Positions 55,779 to 64,000 of a stretch of DNA of 64,000 bases are shown here, piece after piece; positions within the stretch are counted from its first letter, which is position 1; every line of letters starts with the position of its first letter. The notes under the pieces are model-generated. The model was given only the letters and a program-made list of their open reading frames with translations. It made no database searches and had not been told where the DNA came from. The position numbers and the translations under genes are program-made. The DNA lies in the NCBI RefSeq assembly GCF_000224145.3, contig NW_004190468.2, forward strand, positions 1-64,000, written 5' to 3'. The stretch is from Ciona intestinalis. Lineage: Eukaryota; Chordata; Ascidiacea; Phlebobranchia; Cionidae.

Positions 55779-58700
55779 ATGATTCGGAAGGTCTGGTTGT
55801 TCGTCTTCGTGGCAAGTTGTTTGTTGTTATGTGAGTATTACTCATTCAATTCATAAATATATAAATTAGTTTTATTGTTTGTTAATGCTTTTGTATTTTT
55901 ATTATATAGCCGCCACACATGTTAAATCCGATGATGAGGGGACCACATCAGATGACACACCAAAAGTTGAACCAGATATTGGTAAAGCAGCTGATGGTTC
56001 AAAAACCGATGATGAAGTAGTTCAAAGGTATAATTAAAAAAACAAAATTTTGTTGTTGTTTATGGGGATTTAATAAATCCTCTGCCAATGTTCCTCGCAT
56101 TTTCTATTATGTACGATTTCTTTAGATTTGTGGTTAACTTCTGTTATGTATAAATTAATATAGCAAGACTTCTCAGTAAGAACTGTGCATGAAACAAATT
56201 TGTTGTCCAAAACTGTTTAAATTCTGCCACTGTGTCATTGGTTAGTGTACATGCATCAAATCCCAAAGGTTATAGGCCAGTCTGCAGAGTATGGCAGTTC
56301 CTGACTAGATCTCGCTCGTGCAAGATTTTTCGCGTGCGCGCGTGCTATCATTAAAGATCTGCATGCAGAGCATGTACATTTTCAAGCCACGTTGGGAAAT
56401 TTTACTTGATGTAATAGGTATTTTTTTCTTTGTTTAATTAATTGGCATGCGTGGGACAAATTGTGGCGTGCATCACCAAAAGTCGTAAAAAACGCCTGTG
56501 CACCTGCTATACTCTGCAATCTGGGTCATGGGTTCAAGGCTCGTGGCTGCTATACCATTTTGTGTGTATGTACCCAGTGGGCACAATTGGTTGTCAGAAT
56601 TGTAGAAAAACAAAGTCAACCATAAAGTGACCAAATGGAAACTAAAATATAACAATGCCGTTTTTGGTGGTGCGAGGCTAAAGCAAGTTACATAATCACA
56701 TATATGCAATTGCATAAATATTCTAACCTGCTATGCTATACCATCTAAAATCCGAGCGTGTGGGTAGAATTCACATTGAACCCTTCTATTAGGAACTGCC
56801 TGATTAATCCCTAAATCAAAGTCCATTTCTTTGTGTCCATTATTGGTCCAAAGGCCAGTTTGCTGTCCATAGGCCAAACCAACATCCTGCTTTATAAACC
56901 AACAGAATAACAAATGCCTCTTTTCAAACAGGGAAGAAGAATCAATTCACTTGGATGGTTTAAGTCCAAGTGAAGTTAAACAACTTCGTGAACAATCAGA
57001 GAAACATGTTTTCCAAGCCGAGGTCAACCGAATGATGAAGCTGATTATTAACTCACTGTACAGAAACAAAGAGGTAAACTTGCTTGGTTTAGTTTTATTG
57101 AAACGGATGTATTGATCTGGTACTTTGGCTGGGTTACATGCTTGCATGGTAATGTGAACAAAATTTCAGGTTTGATACTTTAATAATATACTCATAGTGA
57201 TAGATATATATTTCTTTGGGCAAGACCGTTAATTAACATTGCTTCAATTGGGTGGTCAAATGTCTACTACTAATAGAAAATAGATCTATGATTTGTATAA
57301 ACAAACTTTATTATGTCCAAATAAGTTTTTATTTATTTTTTCAGATTTTCTTGAGAGAATTGATTTCTAATTCATCTGATGCGTTGGACAAGATCCGGTT
57401 ACTTTCACTTACAGATGATGCAGCTCTTGCTGCCACAGATGAACTTTCCATTAAAGTTAAGGTATGTGACAGGACCTTTTATAAATATATTATATAGTTT
57501 TAATTTAACAGTGCAGGGGACATTTTGTGGTAATTTATTTGACAATTGACATAGATTTGAGCTTTTGTCAAAGTTTAAATTGAACTAAAAATTGTTTAGC
57601 TATAGTTTGTTACCCATATTAAACGGAAAGCAAAATCATTAACAATAAAAATAAAACCGTTTACATTATGATTATATGTATCATTGAACAAATGTAAAAA
57701 TATTTACAAAAAAATAATCAAGCATTTTGTCTTATATAGGTTGACAAAGAAAACAATGTTCTTCATGTTACGGACACTGGTATTGGAATGACAAAAGCTG
57801 ACTTGATCAAAAATCTTGGAANNNNNNNNNNNNNNNNNNNNNNNNNNNNNNNNNNNNNNNNNNNNNNNNNNNNNNNNNNNNNNNNNNNNNNNNNNNNNNN
57901 NNNNNNNNNNNNNNNNNNNNNNNNNNNNNNNNNNNNNNNNNNNNNNATTATTAACTCACTGTACAGAAACAAAGAGGTAAACTCGCTTGGTTTAGTTTTA
58001 TTGAAACTGATGTATTGATCGGGTACTTTGGCTGGGTTACATGCTTGCATGGTAATGTGAACAAAATTTCAGGTTTGATGCTTTAATAATATACTCATAG
58101 TGATAGATATATATTTCTTTGGGCAAGACCGTTAATTAACATTGCTTCAATCGAGTGGTCACTAAATGTCCGCTACTAATGGCATACCATGCTGTAGGAA
58201 TCTTAACCACATAGAATAGAAAATAGCTTCATGATTTGTTTAAACAAACTTTATTATGTCCAAATAAGTTTTTATTTATTTTTTCAGATTTTCTTGAGAG
58301 AATTGATTTCTAATTCATCTGATGCGTTGGACAAGATTCGATTACTTTCACTTACAGATGATGCAGCTCTTGCTGCCACAGATGAACTTTCCATTAAAGT
58401 TAAGGTATGTGACAGGACCTTTTATAAATATATTATATAGTTTTAATTTAACAGTGCACGGGACATTTTGTGGTAATTTATTTGACAATTGACATAGATT
58501 TGAGCTTTTGTCAAAGTTTAAATTGAACTAAAAATTGTTTAGCTATAGTTTGTTACCCATATTAAACGGAAAGCAAAATCATTAACAATAAAAATAAAAC
58601 CGTTTACATTATGATTATATGTATCATTGAACAAATGTAAAAATATTTACAAAAACTAATTAAGCATTTTGTCTTATATAGGTTGACAAAGAAAACAATG

Positions 58701-61700
58701 TTCTTCATGTTACGGACACTGGTATTGGAATGACAAAAGCTGACTTGATCAAAAATCTTGGAACCATCGCAAAATCTGGAACGAGTGATTTCTTCGAACA
58801 AATGTCGAAAGCATCTTCTGAAGATTCAGTGTCTGATCTCATTGGACAGTTTGGTGTTGGTTTCTACTCTGCATTCCTTAGTTAGTAAAGTTTCTAATTT
58901 ATTTTAAGTCCAGTTTACTGGGTTTCTGTTTTGTTATTAGTTTTTAGATTTTGTTATTTATATCTAGCACAATGTAGGCTATATAATATAGCTTATGTGT
59001 TTGGACTTTGGAGTAATACTAAATATTATTCAGTATTCACGTTTTTTAATATTTGTTTTTAATACAATCTCCTGTTTTCGTATTGAAGTTGTGATTACCA
59101 AATGTTTAAAGCGTTAACAGTTCTGTTTGATCTTTAGTTGCCGACAAAGTTGTAGTGACATCCAAACACAACAACGACTCTCAACATATCTGGGAATCGG
59201 ACTCTGAATCTTTCTCTGTTGTTGCCGATCCACGAGGTGACACTCTTGGCAGAGGAACCACTGTCTCACTTTACTTGAAAGAAGAAGCATCAGACTATTT
59301 GGAAAATTCAACTGTGAAAGGACTGGTTAGTTTTGTCGTATTGAATATTAAAATTAATAACAAAACCAATTTTTATTTTTTGGTAATAACTCCACGTTTA
59401 TAAAATATTATGTATATTATATAAAACTTAGTTATTTATAAATATTGTCAAGTTTGCTTAATAGTTAATACCATTGTGTTGCAGATTGAAAAATATTCTC
59501 AATTCATTAACTTCCCCATCTACTTGTGGTCGGAGAAGACAATCAAAGAAGAAGTTCCTCTGGATGAAGATGAAGCTGCAGAGGAGGAGAAACCTGAAGA
59601 AAAAGAAGCTTCGGATGAAGATGAGGAAGCCGAAGCAGAGGTAATGTGATCAAAAACTTTATATACTTGGGCTGGGTAGATGCAACATCCAGTGAATTTT
59701 TTTATTTTAAGTTTGCAGATGTTTTAAAATTATTTGCAATGTGCCATCTTGGTTATGTGTGTTATATTAGACTTCAATAGACTTCCTGTGCAACCTTACT
59801 TTACAACCCTTTTATATTTTAATATTTTTACCACTGCACAATTCTTTGCTCGATGACTATATAATGATTGTAATTCAATTGTGCAGGTGGAAGAAGAAAA
59901 AGAAGACAAACCTAAAACAAAGACTGTAGAGAAGACTGTGTGGGATTGGGAACTTCTAAATGAAATGAAACCAGTGTGGCAGAGACCAGCTAAGGAAATC
60001 ACTGACAAAGAATACAGTGATTTTTACAAATCTATCTCAAAAGTAAGGGGCTTAATGCATTTCGTATATGAAAAAAGTCTTTTTCAATATTCGTTCTATA
60101 ATTAAAATTGTATTTGACATTTTCTACCAAAAAATGGCTTACCAGGTATTGAAATGTTAGTATGATAAAATGACTGTACTGGAGGGGCCAATTTATAAAT
60201 TACATGAAGTACGATAGCAAGAGCAACTGAACATTATTTAACATTCTTCCTAAACCAGGAAACCACTGACCCCATGGGTAAGACACACTTTGTAGCAGAA
60301 GGTGAAGTTTCGTTTAAATCGATTCTCTTCATCCCCATGACCTCCCCTGGTAACATGTTCCAAGATTATGGGCAGAAAAAGACAGATTTTATTAAGGTCA
60401 AGTGTGCATGCTGTATATTAAGCATGAGCAGACCAATGTCACCACTCTCGCTTTCCTTTTAACTATTTTCTACTTTCTGTTGCTTCTCATTAATTTGCAT
60501 GTTTTCTTTTAATTTGTGTGCACTAACAAGGACGGCAAGGAGCCAATAGGCCATACGCACTTCACCGCTGAAGGAGAGGTGTCTTTTAAAAGTGTATTGT
60601 ATGTGCCGGAAGTGCCACCTAAAACCATGTACGACGTTACAGGCAAGAAAGTTGATCATATTAAGGTAAAACCTTCACACACAATCTCACTAACCTCTTC
60701 CCCTCTGCATGCTTTTGAAACCTTTCCTTACTCTGTTTTGCACTGATTTGCAGCTTTATGTTCGTCGTGTGTTCATAACTGATGATATGCGAGAGATGTT
60801 GCCTTCATACCTTAAGTTTATATATGGTGTGGTAAGTGTGTAGAGCCGTAGATCTAATATTAGTATTCAATATACAGATGTACGTTCGTAGAGTTTTCAT
60901 CACCGATGACTTCCAAGACATGATGCCAAAATATTTGAGTTTCGTTCGTGGTGTGGTAAGTAATATCGAAATGATATTACTCCTAATTGGTTGTGGGTTA
61001 GAAATGTGTAGTTTTAACTTTTGGTAGTATGTTGGAATAAAGATTTTTTTTCTTAAATTATGTTTTTATTTTGACAGTCCCATGTTGTTTAATTAGCTTG
61101 TAATAATAATAGAAAGTTGTATACAATTTAAAAAATCAAGTACTTAAGTTTTTTGTGTTAAAGATATTATTTTCAGTTCATAAATTTTTTCTCCAAGGTC
61201 GACAGTGACGATCTTCCCCTTAATGTTTCGAGAGAAACTCTTCAACAACATAAACTGCTCAAAGTTATCAAGAAGAAGTTGGTGAGGAAAGCACTCGATA
61301 TGATCAAGAAGATCGATCCAGAGGTTTATCTCGAGAAATTCTGGAAAGAATTTGGAACAAAGTAATTTGGTGTACAATAAATCCAGTTGCCAGCATTCCA
61401 TTAACTAGTAGTGTATATAAACAAATCCAAAGTTGTTAATGTTGGAGGCTTGGGGATTTTTAATAGCATTGACCCTTTTAAGTATTTTTACCCAAAACAA
61501 TCCTATAAAACGATCTAGTTAAACTGTTAAAAATATTTTTGCTTTCACAACAACTATTGGATTATAATTGTATACAAGTTATAAATTTAAATTTATACAC
61601 TTAGGGTGCTTAGTGTTCATCGCATTTATCTTTGTTTTTTGTTTAGCATCAAACTTGGTGTGATCGAAGATCATAGCAACCGTACAAGATTGGCAAAACT

Positions 61701-63769
61701 TCTTCGTTTCTTCACATCCAACCACCCAACTGATGTATCAAGTCTTGAACAATATGTTGAACGCATGAAGGAAAAACAGGAAAAGATTTATTTCTGTGCT
61801 GGCAATGGAAGAAAGGAGGTAAAATACTATAGTCTCTAATCTCTATCTAATCATAGATAATCTATGTGCCTAACTTAAAACTTATTTTTTAGGCAAAAAT
61901 TAATGTCAAGAGTACTGAAACTAAAACCAATGTTAAATTTCAGGTTGAAAATTCACCTTTTGTTGAGCGCTTATTGAAGAAGGGGTATGAAGTGATCTAC
62001 CTCACAGAGGCAGTGGATGAATACACCATTCAAGCTCTTCCTGAGTTTGATGGAAAGAGATTCCAAAATGTTGCCAAGGAAGGACTTGGGTTGGATGATG
62101 GGGAGAAGGCAAAGGAAAGAAAGGATGCTCTTGAGAAAGAATACGAACCACTTGCCAAGTGGCTTAAAGAAACCGTGCTTACAGATAAGGTATATTGGAA
62201 TCTTAATGGTATAGAGTAGTTGACTTTTAACCTTTTTCACTGTGCTAACTTTTTTGTGTGTATTTTACATTAAAAATAATGGGTTCTGACTTTTTTTACA
62301 ATATTTCTTTTATTAATTTAGATTGAGAAGGCCGTTATCACTGAGCGCCTTACTGACTCACCATGTGCACTTGTAGCCAGTCAATATGGATGGTAAGATC
62401 AATCATCTTAGAATATTTATTTTGTTTTTATATCTTTAAATGTTTTTCTCACATTTTAATGTGACTTCAGGTCTGGCAACATGGAACGTATTATGAAAGC
62501 TCAGGCTTACCAAACACAAAAGGATTCCACTAATAAGTAAGTTTTAACTTGTTTTTGATATTTTTAAGGTCTGGTAACATGGAAAGACTGCAAACTGCAC
62601 AACGTTATCAAACTAATCAGCATTCGTAAGTTGCAGAAATTGTAGAATCATTTTGAAATTTCCCAAAATGATTTGTAGTCTATAGAAAATAGCTTTTTAA
62701 ACCTCCAAATACATTATACTAAACATTTTTAGTGATACATTATTACTTGCAGTTTAGTTTTTATTAACAGGACGTTTTAATATTTTTCCCAGTTTCTATG
62801 CCAATCAGAAAAAGACACTTGAAATTAACCCACGTCATCCGCTGATCAAGAACTTGCTTGAAAGAATAGAGGTAAGTTATTACTTGGTATGATCTTTATA
62901 TATATATTTATATTTATAAAGACTTGCCAACAAAATCTTTTTTTACAATTCAAACAATTAAATATGTTATTTTGTTTTTATTAAATAATTTTTATTTTCT
63001 AGACTGATGCTGAGGATGCACAAGCTGCACAGATCGCGAACGTGATGTTCGACACTGCTGCGCTTAGATCGGGATACTCCTTGAAAGATTCAGTTGATTT
63101 CTCAAAGAGAATTTTGGATATGTTGTACAAGAATCTTAACATTGATCCTGAAACTCCTGTGAGTTGGATTTCTTTCTCAAGTTAATATCTCTTAATGTAT
63201 TGCAAGTTTTATAGATTTAAAAATAAAGTATTGAATGAAAGCATGTTTCATGTTTTGAAGATTTGCCTTTGCTGAATGTGTTGCTCTCACTGATGATTGA
63301 AATTGAGCAACTTTGTTTCGTAAATTGATAGTTTTTGTTTTGAAGATTGAGGAAGAACCTGAAGATGAAGAGCCAGAAGAGGAGGAAGAGGAAGAAGAGG
63401 TTGATACTGATGATGAAGAGGAGGATGATGCAGAAGAGGCTGGTGGGGACGCAGATGAAACTACAGAAGAGCCGGAGCAAACCGAAGCTGTGGAAGCTGA
63501 AAGTGAAGAGGTAAGAATGACTTGCAGATAAATGTTAATATGCAAAAGGGTTGTTAGTATATAGAAGTACGTATCTTCCTTCATTATTAATTAATTAGTT
63601 TATTAATTACCAAAACTAGTTGGGTTTTCATTAAGTGTATTGTTTTGGAAAATTATGTCCTGGAGAAACTAAACTAACTCAATTATTTTCATCAAGTGTA
63701 TTGTCTTAAAAAATTATGTCTTGGAAAACTAAACTAATTTAATTATTGCAGAGTCATGATGAATTATAA
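55779..63769 (+). CDS. HSP90B1: Endoplasmin / GRP94 (ER HSP90)
   Basis: ER-lumenal HSP90 chaperone. The canonical path uses 19 exons: 55779-55830, 55910-56027, 56932-57073, 58288-58404, 58682-58880, 59138-59325, 59485-59640, 59887-60042, 60259-60396, 60878-60955, 61198-61361, 61647-61818, 61944-62189, 62322-62392, 62471-62536, 62793-62871, 63003-63158, 63346-63510 and 63752-63769, giving 826 residues (human 803). Signal peptide [19 protein letters not shown]-terminal ATPase with [45 protein letters not shown] and [11 protein letters not shown]; acidic linker; middle domain with [21 protein letters not shown]-terminal dimer domain; poly-Glu tail; and SHDEL, an HDEL-type ER retention signal. 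Three exons have adjacent diverged versions (60531-60665, 60754-60831, 62569-62625). The exon pair before the 57822-57946 gap is a duplicate haplotype. Confidence 0.97.
56520..56700 (+). mobile_element. Worn SINE in GRP94 intron 2
   Basis: gggtcatgggttcaaggctc (B box), gtggctgctataccattttg, then a worn body and ggtgcgaggctaaagcaagt + tacataatca as tail. Confidence 0.6.
57044..57821 (+). other. Duplicated GRP94 segment before gap (haplotype copy)
   Basis: This stretch holds the end of GRP94 exon 3, all of exon 4 (57345-57461) and the start of exon 5 (57740-57821). It is nearly identical to 57947-58763 after the gap. Differences are scattered substitutions plus a roughly 39-base intronic length change, and the encoded residues are the same. 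This pattern fits two alleles laid end to end by the assembler. Confidence 0.85.
57822..57946. other. Assembly gap (125 N)
   Basis: Gap between two near-identical copies of the same GRP94 segment. It interrupts the first copy of exon 5 and the second copy of exon 3. Confidence 0.95.
60531..60665 (+). other. HSP90B1: GRP94 alternative exon 9b
   Basis: 45 codons, phase 0 at both ends, acceptor aacaag, donor gtaaaa. Encodes [20 protein letters not shown] and [19 protein letters not shown], parallel to the canonical exon 9a (60259-60396, [20 protein letters not shown]). Either can join the next exons in frame. Confidence 0.85.
60754..60831 (+). other. HSP90B1: GRP94 alternative exon 10a
   Basis: 26 codons, phase 0 at both ends: [20 protein letters not shown] + KFIYGV. 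The canonical-looking partner 10b (60878-60955) reads [20 protein letters not shown] + SFVRGV; 17 of 26 residues are identical. Only 46 bases separate the 10a donor from the 10b acceptor. Confidence 0.88.
62569..62625 (+). other. HSP90B1: GRP94 alternative exon 15b
   Basis: Encodes [19 protein letters not shown], parallel to the canonical 15a (62471-62536, [20 protein letters not shown] + NN). Same entry and exit phases. Only 32 bases lie between the 15a donor and the 15b acceptor, so splicing 15a directly to 15b is unlikely. Confidence 0.85.
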
Positions 63770-64000
63770 GTGTGTGGATGTCCATCAAACATGCAGTTGA
63801 CCAATAACAATCAAGAACAATTCACCGAAAATCCCCTGCATCTGCTCAATTATCACAAAGTTTTCAAACCTTATTCAAAGTTTCAAACCGTTTTCTTTTC
63901 AAGAGTTTAATTTATTTTCTGTGACCTCCGTTTATCCATAGTTTTATATCAAGAGTGTCCGATAAACTTATAACTTGTCATTAGACCAAATCTCTGGTTT
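63770..64000 (+). other. GRP94 3' UTR
   Basis: Sequence after the HDEL stop to the window end. No AATAAA was seen in the visible part. Confidence 0.5.

Noticed and set aside
57345-57461. Extra GRP94 exon 4 as a true tandem exon duplication
   Set aside because: The copies encode the same residues and are embedded in near-identical introns on both sides of an N gap, unlike the diverged real pairs downstream; haplotype misjoin is more likely.

Overview
The window looks like ascidian (tunicate) nuclear DNA, most likely Ciona. It is AT-rich, and the genes are intron-rich with mostly short introns. Their protein sequences align well to vertebrate orthologues, and dispersed tRNA-derived SINEs, MITEs and foldback repeats fill the spaces. 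Species was judged by eye from protein similarity and repeat style, not by a database search. Two N gaps (9424-9473 and 57822-57946) show this is a draft scaffold.

Layout from left to right: the 3' half of cathepsin C (+, 217-2630); a repeat-filled interval with SINEs, a possible solo LTR and MITEs; a divergent HtrA-like serine protease with a PDZ domain (+, 6968-13391, 5' end not found); VPS28 (+, 14226-15414); geminin (-, 16405-17852); a LINE tail and a composite TIR element; tektin-2 (-, 20488-23197); a small coiled-coil gene that resembles SYCE2 (+, 24412-25600); a type II membrane JmjC/cupin-like oxygenase candidate (-, 27252-31188); an intronless glycogen debranching enzyme AGL (+, 33037-37575); TMBIM4 (+, 38376-40717); a 550-residue Ser/Pro-rich coiled-coil protein of unknown function (+, 42984-45205); a furin-site matrix metalloproteinase (-, 46157-50545); MORN5 (-, 53920-55075); and HSP90B1/GRP94 (+, 55779-63769).

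The genes do not form one pathway. Cathepsin C, VPS28, GRP94 and TMBIM4 belong to the endomembrane system. Tektin-2 and MORN5 are cilium or sperm-flagellum proteins. Geminin and the SYCE2-like gene act on chromosomes. GRP94 carries a perfect ER-stress element (CCAAT-N9-CCACG) about 340 bases upstream of its start codon, which fits unfolded-protein-response control.

The strongest unusual signal is in GRP94. Three parts of its middle and C-terminal coding region exist as two adjacent, diverged, phase-compatible exon versions. The first two pairs are nested (canonical, variant, variant, canonical), which suggests coordinated mutually exclusive splicing. Other points of interest are the intronless AGL, the SYCE2-like gene, the type II JmjC-like protein, a 33-base putative intron in the metalloproteinase, and a false haplotype duplication around the second gap.
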